Below are positions 35,507-44,112 of a stretch of 64,000 nt of DNA, one piece after another. Numbering within the stretch: position 1 is the first letter of the stretch; every line of letters starts with the position of its first letter. Made by a program: the position numbers and the translations under genes. A model generated the notes under the pieces. It saw nothing but the letters and a program-made list of their open reading frames with translations. It searched no databases and was not told where the DNA came from. The DNA is from Chromatocurvus sp964613795 (lineage in GTDB: Bacteria; Pseudomonadota; Gammaproteobacteria; Pseudomonadales; Halieaceae): contig CAZTJR010000002.1 in the NCBI GenBank assembly GCA_964613795.1, positions 124,001 through 188,000 of the forward strand, written 5' to 3'.

Positions 35507-36165
35507 CGCTGAGTCCCGGATCGCAGGGGCACAAAACGCACAGCTTCCACAATTTCTGTGGAGAAACCGTCAGGGGTGCGGGTGATGACATGCAGATGCT
35601 GGGTTTCCGTACCGACCGGTAGCACCAGACGTCCCCCGGGGGCCAGCTGGGCCAGCAGGTCGGCAGGCACGTCCGCCGGCGCCGCCGCGCTCAGAATGCC
35701 GTCAAAGGGCGCCAGTTCGGGCCAGCCCAGACCGCCGTCCGCATGACGGAAGCGTACATTGCGCAGCCGCAGTGTGCGCAGACGTCGCCGGGAGGCATCG
35801 AGCAGCGGCTTGATGCGCTCCACGGCAAAGACCTCGCCGACCAGCTGCGCCAGAATTGCCGTCTGGTAACCCGATCCACTGCCGATCTCGAGCACCCGCG
35901 CAAGCGGTCCGCCGGCCAGGAGCAGCTCGGTCATGCGGGCCACGACATAGGGCTGCGACAGCGTCTGCTGGTAGCCGATGGGGAGCGCGGTATCCTCGTA
36001 GGCCCTGTGGGCCATGGCCTCGTCGAGAAACAGGTGCCGAGGCGTTGTCCGCATTGTCTGCAACACTGCGGGATGGCGGATATCCCGCTCAGCCAGACGC
36101 TCTACCAGCCGTTCGCGAGTGCGCTGTGACGTCATACCGATACCGGCAAGATCCGGGCTATTCAA
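35503..36165 (-). CDS. pcm: Protein-L-isoaspartate O-methyltransferase
   Basis: This 220-residue SAM-dependent enzyme repairs isoaspartyl residues. The SAM loop is V-L-E-I-G-S-G-S-G-Y-Q-T-A, preceded by the P-I-G-Y-Q-Q-T-L-S-Q-P-Y-V-V-A-x-M substrate-site motif. The start is taken as TTG 36165, because AGGAG lies six bases before it; ATG 36135 is the alternative. It is normally next to surE, but here the gene upstream is ispF. Confidence 0.95.
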   Translation of the reverse strand: MNSPDLAGIGMTSQRTRERLVERLAERDIRHPAVLQTMRTTPRHLFLDEAMAHRAYEDTALPIGYQQTLSQPYVVARMTELLLAGGPLARVLEIGSGSGYQTAILAQLVGEVFAVERIKPLLDASRRRLRTLRLRNVRFRHADGGLGWPELAPFDGILSAAAPADVPADLLAQLAPGGRLVLPVGTETQHLHVITRTPDGFSTEIVEAVRFVPLRSGTQR

Positions 36166-36273
36166 CTGAGCTCCTGTTATTCGTAATCAGCAGATGCGAT
36201 ATGCCGGCGACAGTCCGGACTCAGATCCGGATACTCCCGGGGCGCGCTATCTTCACAAATGCGCGGGTAAAAG

Positions 36274-36765
36274 TCACTCGACTCCGTGCGCGGCGAGCGG
36301 CTGCAGCAGAACCACAGCATGGGCAGCTATGCCCTCGCCCCGGCCCATGGGGCCCAGGCCTTCCGTCGTGGTTGCCTTGACATTCACCGCGTTTATATTG
36401 ACCGCAAAATCCTCCGCGATCAGCGCACGCATCGCGTCGATGTGGGGCGCCATACGCGGTGCCTGTGCGATCACAGTGGCATCGAGGTTACCCAGCAACC
36501 AGCCGGTCGAACGCACTTCCTGCACGACGCGTCGCAGTAGCAGACGGCTGTCGATGCCGGCGTTGGCGGGATCCGAATCGGGAAAATGGTGCCCGATATC
36601 GCCCGCGGCAACGGCGCCCAACAGCGCATCGCAGACCGCATGCAGCAGGACATCCCCATCCGAGTGCGCCGCCAGTCCGCGACCGTAGGGGATTCTGACG
36701 CCGCCAATCATCACGTGATCGCCGTCGGCGAAGGCGTGAACGTCGTAGCCGTGTCCAATCCGCAT
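36274..36765 (-). CDS. ispF: 2-C-methyl-D-erythritol 2,4-cyclodiphosphate synthase
   Basis: This 163-residue enzyme makes the cyclic diphosphate in the MEP isoprenoid pathway. Zinc ligands are Asp8 and His10 in G-H-G-Y-D-V-H-A-F, with the third histidine in A-H-S-D-G-D-V-L-L-H-A. The T-T-T-E-G-L-G motif near the C-terminus is intact. It follows ispD by three bases and acts two steps after it. Confidence 0.97.
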   Translation of the reverse strand: MRIGHGYDVHAFADGDHVMIGGVRIPYGRGLAAHSDGDVLLHAVCDALLGAVAAGDIGHHFPDSDPANAGIDSRLLLRRVVQEVRSTGWLLGNLDATVIAQAPRMAPHIDAMRALIAEDFAVNINAVNVKATTTEGLGPMGRGEGIAAHAVVLLQPLAAHGVE

Positions 36766-36768
36766 GAG

Positions 36769-37461
36769 TCAGCTCTCCGACCGGAGGTAAAATTTCACGA
36801 GTTCGATATCCTCAGGGGTCGTCACTTTGAGGTTGCGCCGCGGTGACGACACCAGTTGAACGGCGGCTCCTGACAGTTCCATTGCTGATGCTTCATCGGT
36901 TACTGACAGGCCATTGTGCCGCGCTGCCGACAGTGCGCTGCGCAACTCGCCAACGCGGAACATCTGCGGCGTCTGTGCCAGCCAGAGATCACGGCGGTCG
37001 ATGGTGGTGGCTATGCATCCGTCAACGGCCTTCTTCACCGTATCCGGGACGGGTTGCGCAAGAATGCCCCCGCGGCCGCTGGCCAGAACCTGCTCCATGA
37101 GCGCAGCAAGCGACGCTGGCGGCAGGCATGGCCGCGCCGCATCGTGCACCAGCACCCAGTCCTCGACATCCGCGCCGAGAGCGAGCAGGTCATCGAGACC
37201 GGCGGCCACCGAATCGCTGCGCTCGTCGCCGCCAATCGCCAGGCTGACCCGCGGATTTCCGGCAAGACCGCCAAGCTGCGATGCCCTGCTGTCCCCAGCC
37301 TTCACAACCACGCTGACGGCCCGTATGCGCGCATCGGCCAGCAGTGCCTGCAGACTGTGTTCGAGAACCGTCATGCCTGCAACCTGAAGATACTGCTTGG
37401 GTATATCGGCGAGCATGCGACGACCGATTCCCGCCGCGGGTATAACGCCCCAGCAAGTCAC
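36769..37461 (-). CDS. ispD: 2-C-methyl-D-erythritol 4-phosphate cytidylyltransferase
   Basis: This 230-residue CTP-dependent enzyme of the MEP pathway has the nucleotide-binding P-A-A-G-I-G-R-R-M and P-K-Q-Y-L, then V-H-D-A-A-R-P and the closing T-T-P-E-D-I-E. The start codon is GTG at 37461, overlapping the ftsB stop by four bases (GTGA). The ftsB-ispD-ispF order is usual for gammaproteobacteria. Confidence 0.97.
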   Translation of the reverse strand: MTCWGVIPAAGIGRRMLADIPKQYLQVAGMTVLEHSLQALLADARIRAVSVVVKAGDSRASQLGGLAGNPRVSLAIGGDERSDSVAAGLDDLLALGADVEDWVLVHDAARPCLPPASLAALMEQVLASGRGGILAQPVPDTVKKAVDGCIATTIDRRDLWLAQTPQMFRVGELRSALSAARHNGLSVTDEASAMELSGAAVQLVSSPRRNLKVTTPEDIELVKFYLRSES

Positions 37462-37769
37462 TGCGGCTTGTCCTGACGAATGCGGCGCTTGCGGTCATCC
37501 TCCTCGACGAAGTGATAGAAGACCTCGCCTTCGCGAATCAAACCCAGCTCTTCCCGGGCACGCTCTTCAATCACCGCCTTGCCGGACTTGAGCTCCAGCA
37601 CCTCCCGGGACAGCGTGTTGTTGCGCTCGCGCAGGCGGGCATTCTCACGCTTTGCGGACTCCACCTGCTGCTGAAGACGTTGTCGCTCCGCGAGGCTGCC
37701 ATCGGCAAACCACAGCCGGTACTGCAACAGCAGCAACAGAACGGCGAGGACCGCGAGAAACCAGCGCAA
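37458..37769 (-). CDS. ftsB: Cell division protein FtsB
   Basis: The product has 103 residues: one membrane helix at the N-terminus (R-W-F-L-A-V-L-A-V-L-L-L-L-L), then a coiled coil (about residues 30-65) and a short C-terminal tail with G-E-V-F-Y. FtsB joins FtsL and FtsQ in the divisome. The start appears to be TTG 37769, with a TAGGCAG-like site upstream and no better ATG in frame. It lies 20 bases after eno. Confidence 0.93.
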   Translation of the reverse strand: MRWFLAVLAVLLLLLQYRLWFADGSLAERQRLQQQVESAKRENARLRERNNTLSREVLELKSGKAVIEERAREELGLIREGEVFYHFVEEDDRKRRIRQDKPQ

Positions 37770-37789
37770 GACGGCTGCCTAGCGGCCCA

Positions 37790-39076
37790 CTAGCGCGCGA
37801 ATTCCAGGCGACCGCGATAGGGTGCCTCGGCGCCAAGTTCCGCTTCTATCCGCAGCAGGCGATTGTACTTGGCAACGCGATCGGAGCGGCACAGCGAGCC
37901 CGTTTTGATTTGACCGGCCGCGGTGGCGACGGCGAGATCGGCGATCGTGGTGTCCTCGGTTTCGCCCGAGCGGTGGGAAATCACCGAGGAATACCCGGCC
38001 TCGGAGGCCATGGCAATGGCCTCCAGAGTTTCGCTGAGGCTGCCGATCTGGTTGAACTTGATCAGTATGGAATTCGCTACGCCGCGCTCGATGCCCTGGC
38101 GCAGAATGCCGGTGTTGGTCACGAACAGATCGTCGCCGACCAGCTGCACCCGGTCGCCCAGTTTGTCGGTCAGCAGTTTCCAGCCGTCCCAGTCAGACTC
38201 GTCGAGGCCGTCCTCGATGGAAATAATGGGGTGCTTATCGACCAGGCCCGCCAGATAAGCGGCAAAGCCCGCGCTGTCATAATCCACACCTTCACCGATC
38301 AGCCGGTAGCGGCCATCGCGGTAGAATTCGGACGCCGCACAGTCCAGCGCCAGGGTGATATCCTCACCCAGACGATACCCTGCGCTGGCCACCGCTTCCG
38401 CAATCACTTCAAGCGCCGCGGCGTTGCTCGGCAGGCTGGGCGCAAAGCCGCCCTCATCGCCTACCGCCGTGGCGAGACCGCCAGCGCTGAGCCCTTTCTT
38501 CAGGTGATGAAATATCTCCGCGCCCATACGCAACGCCTCGGCGAAAGAACCGGCTGACACCGGCTGAATCATGAATTCCTGAATATCCACATTGTTGTCG
38601 GCGTGCTCTCCTCCATTGAGGATGTTCATCATGGGGACGGGCATGGTCAGAGTGGTGTTGCCGGCAAGCGCGGCTATATGGCGGTACAGCGGCAGCTGCT
38701 GCGAGACCGCCGCGGCCTTTGCCGTCGCCAGAGAAACGGCGAGGATAGCGTTGGCACCGAAGGTCGCCTTGTTCGGCGTGCCGTCGGCCTCGATCATGCG
38801 ACGGTCAATGTCGCGCTGGTCACGGGCATCCGCGCCCTTCAGCAGCGCCGCGATGCTGTCGTTCACATGTGCTACGGCAGACAGTACGCCTTTGCCGAGA
38901 TAGCGCGCCGCGTCGCCATCGCGCAGCTCCAGCGCCTCGCGCGAGCCAGTGGAAGCACCGGATGGCGCGCAGGCTACGCCAAGGCTGCCATCCTCGAGGC
39001 GCACCTCGGCCATGACCGTGGGGTTGCCACGGGAGTCGAGCACCTCGAATGCCTGGACAGTCCTGATCTTACTCAT
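37790..39076 (-). CDS. eno: Enolase
   Basis: The product has 428 residues. It converts 2-phosphoglycerate to phosphoenolpyruvate. The catalytic loop S-G-A-S-T-G, metal site S-I-E-D-G-L-D-E, lysine in L-I-K-F-N-Q-I-G and S-H-R-S-G-E-T are all present. GGAG precedes the ATG. It lies between kdsA (35-base gap) and ftsB, as is common in this class. Confidence 0.98.
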   Translation of the reverse strand: MSKIRTVQAFEVLDSRGNPTVMAEVRLEDGSLGVACAPSGASTGSREALELRDGDAARYLGKGVLSAVAHVNDSIAALLKGADARDQRDIDRRMIEADGTPNKATFGANAILAVSLATAKAAAVSQQLPLYRHIAALAGNTTLTMPVPMMNILNGGEHADNNVDIQEFMIQPVSAGSFAEALRMGAEIFHHLKKGLSAGGLATAVGDEGGFAPSLPSNAAALEVIAEAVASAGYRLGEDITLALDCAASEFYRDGRYRLIGEGVDYDSAGFAAYLAGLVDKHPIISIEDGLDESDWDGWKLLTDKLGDRVQLVGDDLFVTNTGILRQGIERGVANSILIKFNQIGSLSETLEAIAMASEAGYSSVISHRSGETEDTTIADLAVATAAGQIKTGSLCRSDRVAKYNRLLRIEAELGAEAPYRGRLEFAR

Positions 39077-39111
39077 GCCGTGTCTCCGAAATTATCAGTC
39101 TTTCGACAGTA

Positions 39112-39963
39112 TCAATCTATGGCTAGTGGAGGTAATTGCTTGACCACTTCGTCAATCGCCCTGGCCTGTGTGAGAAAGTCTTCGAGTTGATGCAGTGGCA
39201 GTGCACTCGGCCCGTCGCACAGCGCTTTGGCCGGCTCAGGGTGTGCCTCGATGAACAGGCCCGCAAGCCCGACGGCCAGCCCGGCCCGGGCAAGTTCGGC
39301 AACCTGTGAACGCCGGCCGCCCGAGGCAGCACCCATCGGATCCCGACACTGCAGCGCATGCGTGACATCAAAAATCATCGGGATATTGCCACAGGCCTTG
39401 CGCATCACGTCGAAACCCAGCATATCCACCACGAGGTTGTCGTAGCCGAACATCGTTCCGCGCTCGCACAGCATCAGGCGGTCGTTGCCGCACTCGCGGA
39501 ACTTCTCAACCACATTGCCCATCTGCGCAGGGGAGAGAAACTGAGGCTTCTTGATATTGATTGCTGCACCAGTAGCCGCCATTGCCGCCACCAGGTCGGT
39601 CTGGCGCGCCAGGAACGCCGGCAGCTGGATGATATCGCAAATCTCTGCCGCGGGCGCGGCCTCCTCCGGCGAATGGACATCGCTGATCACCGCTACAGCA
39701 TATTCGGACTTGATGCGCGCCAGGATGCGCAGCCCTTCCTCGATACCCGGCCCGCGGAAAGAGTGAATGGAAGAGCGATTGGCCTTGTCATAGGATGCCT
39801 TGAAGACCAGGGGAATGCCGAGCCTGGCGCACACCTCGCAGTACACGCCCGCCACATCCACCGCGAACTGCTCGCTCTCGAGCACATTCACTCCACCCAG
39901 AAGGGTGAAGGGACGCGAATTCGCAATGGTCAGACCGGCGACGTTGACGCTGGCTTCCTGCAT
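39112..39963 (-). CDS. kdsA: 3-deoxy-8-phosphooctulonate synthase (KDO-8-P synthase)
   Basis: This 283-residue enzyme condenses phosphoenolpyruvate and arabinose 5-phosphate for the LPS core. Family segments include F-K-A-S-Y-D-K-A-N-R-S-S, I-I-Q-L-P-A-F-L-A-R-Q-T-D-L, D-V-T-H-A-L-Q and E-A-H-P-E-P. The usual N-terminal acidic residue in N-S-R-P-F-T-L-L-G-G is normal for the group. ATG 39963 is chosen by family alignment; an upstream start overlaps pyrG. Confidence 0.97.
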   Translation of the reverse strand: MQEASVNVAGLTIANSRPFTLLGGVNVLESEQFAVDVAGVYCEVCARLGIPLVFKASYDKANRSSIHSFRGPGIEEGLRILARIKSEYAVAVISDVHSPEEAAPAAEICDIIQLPAFLARQTDLVAAMAATGAAINIKKPQFLSPAQMGNVVEKFRECGNDRLMLCERGTMFGYDNLVVDMLGFDVMRKACGNIPMIFDVTHALQCRDPMGAASGGRRSQVAELARAGLAVGLAGLFIEAHPEPAKALCDGPSALPLHQLEDFLTQARAIDEVVKQLPPLAID

Positions 39964-40000
39964 ACCGAAAGTCTCCACTGTTTCCTGGCGCCGCAGCGCC

Positions 40001-41632
40001 TTATCTGGCGGCCGCCCTGGTGACCGCCGCTTCAATGAATCCGGTGAACAGTCGGTGTCCACCGCGCGGGCGCGAAGTGAATTCCGGGTGGAACTGGCAA
40101 GCGACGAACCAGGGGTGCCCGGGCAGCTCGATCATCTCGACCAGACTTCTGTCGGCCGACCAGCCGGCCACGCGCATTCCTGCATTCTGAAAACGCTCCA
40201 CGTAGTTGCTGTTGACCTCATAGCGATGACGGTGACGCTCGTTGATGGTATCGGCACCGTAGATTCCGCGTATCATGCTGTCGGCTTCCAGGTGACAGGG
40301 CTGTGCACCAAGGCGCATCGTGCCACCCAGATCGGAGGACTCGTCTCGCAGTTGCGTGGAGCCGTCCGCATTCTGCCACTCCGTGATCAGCGCAATGACG
40401 GGGTGCGCCGTGTCACGCTCCATTTCCGTTGAGTTGGCTCCGCTGAGCCCGCAGACATTGCGCGCGTATTCAATCAGCGCTACGTGCATGCCGAGACAGA
40501 TACCGAGGAAGGGCACGCCATTCTCGCGGGCGTAGCGGACCGCCTCGATCTTGCCTTCGACGCCGCGATCGCCAAAGCCCCCCGGGACCAGAATCGCATC
40601 CGCCGATGCGAGCACCCCCGTGCCGTTACGCTCGATATCCTCCGCCTCGACGTATTGGATGCGAACATTGGTCAGCGTCTGCAAGCCGGCGTGGGACAGC
40701 GCTTCATTGAGCGACTTGTAGGCATCGGGAAGCTCCATGTATTTACCCACCATGGCCACGCGCACCTCGCCGCGATCGGGGCTGAATTCTCGCCGCAGTA
40801 CTTCGTCCCACTCGCTCAGGTCAGCGGCGGGACAGTCGATCCGGAAGCGTTCGACCACGAAATCATCAAGCCCCTTGTCATGCAGGGCCCGCGGGATCCG
40901 GTAGATGGAATCGGCGTCCATCAAGGGAATGACGGCACGCTCCTCGACATTGGTGAACAGGGAAATTTTCCGGCAGGCCCCCTCATCAATTGGCACGGAA
41001 CAGCGACACATAAGTATATCCGGCTGCAGACCAATGGAGCGCAGTTCCTTCACCGAGTGCTGTGTCGGCTTGGTTTTGATTTCACCGGCGGTGGCGATAT
41101 AGGGCACCAGGGTCAGGTGCATGAGCAGGGCACGGGATGAGCCCAGCTCGACCTTGAGTTGCCGCGCTGCCTCGAGGAAAGGCAGACCCTCGATGTCGCC
41201 GACAGTGCCGCCAATTTCTACCACCGCCACATCTGCATCACCGGCCCCCAGATACACACGCCGCTTTATCTCGTCGGTGATATGAGGGATGACCTGGACC
41301 GTGCCACCGAGATAATCGCCGCGGCGCTCCTTGGCGAGCACAGCGTTATAGACACGGCCTGTCGTAAAGTTGTTGCCGCGATGCATCACGGTACGCGTGA
41401 AGCGCTCGTAATGACCGAGGTCCAGGTCGGTCTCGGCGCCGTCCTCGGTGACAAACACTTCTCCGTGCTGGAACGGGCTCATGGTGCCGGGGTCGATATT
41501 GATGTACGGGTCCAGCTTGAGCAGCGTGACTTTGAGGCCTCTGCTCTCGAGCACCGCCGCCAGCGACGCAGCCGCTATGCCCTTGCCGAGAGAAGAAACG
41601 ACCCCACCGGTCACAAAGACGAAACGCGTCAT
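40001..41632 (-). CDS. pyrG: CTP synthase
   Basis: The product has 543 residues. It converts UTP to CTP with glutamine. The N-terminal synthase domain has G-G-V-V-S-S-L-G-K-G-I. The C-terminal class I glutaminase has its nucleophile in G-I-C-L-G-M-H and the histidine-glutamate pair in Q-F-H-P-E-F. The pyrG-kdsA-eno order is typical. A 129-base leader separates it from tilS and contains an inverted repeat. Confidence 0.98.
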   Translation of the reverse strand: MTRFVFVTGGVVSSLGKGIAAASLAAVLESRGLKVTLLKLDPYINIDPGTMSPFQHGEVFVTEDGAETDLDLGHYERFTRTVMHRGNNFTTGRVYNAVLAKERRGDYLGGTVQVIPHITDEIKRRVYLGAGDADVAVVEIGGTVGDIEGLPFLEAARQLKVELGSSRALLMHLTLVPYIATAGEIKTKPTQHSVKELRSIGLQPDILMCRCSVPIDEGACRKISLFTNVEERAVIPLMDADSIYRIPRALHDKGLDDFVVERFRIDCPAADLSEWDEVLRREFSPDRGEVRVAMVGKYMELPDAYKSLNEALSHAGLQTLTNVRIQYVEAEDIERNGTGVLASADAILVPGGFGDRGVEGKIEAVRYARENGVPFLGICLGMHVALIEYARNVCGLSGANSTEMERDTAHPVIALITEWQNADGSTQLRDESSDLGGTMRLGAQPCHLEADSMIRGIYGADTINERHRHRYEVNSNYVERFQNAGMRVAGWSADRSLVEMIELPGHPWFVACQFHPEFTSRPRGGHRLFTGFIEAAVTRAAAR

Positions 41633-41700
41633 GGAAAACCTTACAGTCGCTGAAATGGGAGACGCACAGCACTACACCGGGCCAGCGCGCCTGTCACCGC

Positions 41701-41735
41701 GCCAACCTAGCATGCCCTGCAAGAAGATGGTTGGC
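41701..41735. repeat. Inverted repeat in the tilS-pyrG gap
   Basis: GCCAACC and GGTTGGC, separated by 21 bases, lie between the tilS stop and the pyrG start. It might form a leader or 3'-end hairpin. No T-tract follows, so a terminator is doubtful. Confidence 0.35.
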
Positions 41736-41761
41736 TAGACTAACAGAAAGCCCGCTTTAGC

Positions 41762-43075
41762 TCAATCAGGATGACCGCTGTCAGGACGTTCCCAGACCAG
41801 ACTTGCGCTGGCGCCCCGGGCTCGCCACAGGTCTCCGACGGCGAGCAGATTCCGACCAGAAAACAGCAGCGGTACACGCTCGCGCCACCAGGGTGGAACA
41901 CCTTTATTATTAAGCAATGTCTTTAACGCACGATGATGCGTCTCACCTTGCAGGCAGATCCTTTCGCCGCCCCGACGGAAGCCCAGCGTGAGTGCTGTCT
42001 CCGCGACCGCTGGGGCCCGAACGACAATTCGCCCCACGCCTTCGATCAGGATACGGTCGCCATCGCTCACTGTCCGTGCCTTCGGCTGCAAAAACGGCCA
42101 CGGGCGCGGCAACAGATACACCGCACCCGCGTGGCGCTGCAGGCACCAGTCACGCCGCTGCAGCCTTGGCGACGCGTCTGCTGCGGCAGATCGCAGCTGG
42201 CGCAGGAATTCTCGCAGGGGCTCCCGGGGCGGCGGCCGGCAACCATGCTCGCGCAACCATCGGCGCAGGGCACCTGCCGCGGCCTCTGCTGGGAGCTGGC
42301 AAAGCTCCTTGCTGTCGCAGCCGGGATCGCCGAAGGCGTTATGGCGTGTGGTCAACGGCGTCGGCTGCCCCAGGGCTTCCCGCTCCGCGAGCAGCGTCAT
42401 GGCGCGCGTGACAGGTGCCCGATAGCCGGGCCAGCGCTGTTCCAGCAGCGGCAGGACGCACTGGCGAAGGTAGTTGCGATCATAGTGAGTATCAGCGTTC
42501 GAGGCATCCTCGATCCACTCGACTCCCGCTGCGACGACATAGGCGCGAAGGTCGGCGCGTGTCATGCCGAGTAGCGGCCGCACCAGGCGACCACTGCCCA
42601 GACGTCGTTCTTGCGGCATACCGGCGAGGCCATGCACCCCGGCACCACGCATCAGGCGCAGGAAAAACGTTTCCACCTGATCATCCTGGTGGTGACCGAC
42701 GAACAGCCGACCGCCCTCCTGCAGCGCGCGTTCAAACACAGCGTAGCGAGCCTCGCGCGCGGCCGCCTCGACGCCCTGTCCGCCGCAAACGACAGATACG
42801 CGCTGCACCTGACATGGCATATGCAATTTTTTGCAAACTGCCAGGCAATGCGCTTCCCAGACATCGGCCTGGGCAGAAAGACCATGGTGAATGTGCAGCG
42901 CGAGCAGCGGCGGCGCGACATCGACGGCTGTGACATAACGGCTGAGGGCGATCAGCAACGCGCTTGAATCGAGACCGCCACTGAAGGCCACCAGCCACCG
43001 CGGCTCGCCGAGATGCTGCTGCAGCGTCCGGGCAACAGCGGCGTCTACGGTGAGCAGTCCGCCACCACGGGTCAT
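41762..43075 (-). CDS. tilS: tRNA(Ile)-lysidine synthase
   Basis: This 437-residue protein makes lysidine at position 34 of the AUA-reading isoleucine tRNA. The PP-loop S-G-G-L-D-S-S near residue 33 binds ATP. H-H-Q-D-D-Q-V-E-T-F-F-L-R and R-G-A-G-V-H-G-L-A-G-M are family motifs. The C-terminal TilS domain has K-T-L-L-N-N-K-G-V-P-P-W-W-R-E-R. It follows accA by 16 bases, the usual accA-tilS pair. Confidence 0.95.
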   Translation of the reverse strand: MTRGGGLLTVDAAVARTLQQHLGEPRWLVAFSGGLDSSALLIALSRYVTAVDVAPPLLALHIHHGLSAQADVWEAHCLAVCKKLHMPCQVQRVSVVCGGQGVEAAAREARYAVFERALQEGGRLFVGHHQDDQVETFFLRLMRGAGVHGLAGMPQERRLGSGRLVRPLLGMTRADLRAYVVAAGVEWIEDASNADTHYDRNYLRQCVLPLLEQRWPGYRAPVTRAMTLLAEREALGQPTPLTTRHNAFGDPGCDSKELCQLPAEAAAGALRRWLREHGCRPPPREPLREFLRQLRSAAADASPRLQRRDWCLQRHAGAVYLLPRPWPFLQPKARTVSDGDRILIEGVGRIVVRAPAVAETALTLGFRRGGERICLQGETHHRALKTLLNNKGVPPWWRERVPLLFSGRNLLAVGDLWRARGASASLVWERPDSGHPD

Positions 43076-43091
43076 CGCCTGCCTGTAACCG

Positions 43092-44039
43092 TCAGTTACC
43101 GTAGGACATCAGACGCTGGTAGCGGGACTCCAGCATCGTCTCCAGCGGCAGTTGCTGCAATGCATCGATCTTTTCCACCAGATGCTCGCGGATGCGTTCG
43201 GCCATCAGGTCGATATCCCGATGCGCACCGCCCGGGGGCTCAGGTATCGTCGCGTCGACGATACCCAGCTCCTGCAGCACCTTCGAGGTCACACCCATGG
43301 CCTGTGCTGCGTCCGGGGCGTTGTCCGTGGACTTCCAGATAATATTGGCGCAGCCTTCGGGCGAGATCACGAAATAGGTGGAATATTGCAGCATGGCCAG
43401 GTGATCGCCTACACCAATGCCCAGCGCGCCGCCGGAGCTGCCCTCGCCAATCACCACGCAGACGACCGGTGTGGCGAGCCGCGACATCACCGCGAGATTC
43501 GTGGCGATCGACTCACTGATACCGCGCTCTTCGGAGTCGATACCCGGATAGGCGCCCGGCGTGTCGATGAGCGTAATGACAGGCATGCGAAAACGCTCGG
43601 CCATCTCCATCAGGCGCAGGGCCTTGCGGTAGCCCTCCGGTTTCGGCATGCCGAAATTGCGATAGACTTTATCCTTTACAGCCCGGCCCTTTTCCTGGCC
43701 AATGACCATCACCGGCTTGTCATCCAGACGCGCAACGCCGCCGACGATGGCCTTGTCGTCGCCAAAGCGACGATCGCCGTGCAATTCGTCAAACTCGGCA
43801 AACACGCGGGCGATATAGTCCATAGCGTAAGGCCGCTGCGGATGCCGCGCGACGCGGACGATATCCCAGGCACTGAGATTGGAGAAGATTTTTTCGGTGA
43901 GGCGCTTGCTTTTCTTGCGCAGCGTGGCGATCTCTTCCGTCAGATTGAGGTCGGCGTCCGTGCCAACCAGCTGCAGCTCCTGAATTTTTACCTCAAGCTC
44001 TGCAATCGGTTGTTCAAAATCGAGATAATTAGGATTCAT
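43092..44039 (-). CDS. accA: Acetyl-CoA carboxylase carboxyltransferase subunit alpha
   Basis: The product has 315 residues. With AccD it transfers carboxyl from biotin to acetyl-CoA, starting fatty-acid synthesis. It shows the N-terminal coiled coil and R-H-P-x-R-P-Y, G-D-R-R-F-G-D-D, then the crotonase-like core with D-T-P-G-A-Y-P-G and G-E-G-S-S-G-G-A. ATG 44039 (M-N-P-N-Y-L-D-F-E) is the family start. Confidence 0.97.
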   Translation of the reverse strand: MNPNYLDFEQPIAELEVKIQELQLVGTDADLNLTEEIATLRKKSKRLTEKIFSNLSAWDIVRVARHPQRPYAMDYIARVFAEFDELHGDRRFGDDKAIVGGVARLDDKPVMVIGQEKGRAVKDKVYRNFGMPKPEGYRKALRLMEMAERFRMPVITLIDTPGAYPGIDSEERGISESIATNLAVMSRLATPVVCVVIGEGSSGGALGIGVGDHLAMLQYSTYFVISPEGCANIIWKSTDNAPDAAQAMGVTSKVLQELGIVDATIPEPPGGAHRDIDLMAERIREHLVEKIDALQQLPLETMLESRYQRLMSYGN

Positions 44040-44112
44040 GTCGTCCTGCTGTCCCAAGCGAGGCAAGGCCCCGAGTTTACAAAATATCGTCGGCGGCGGC
44101 TAACGTCCGCGG

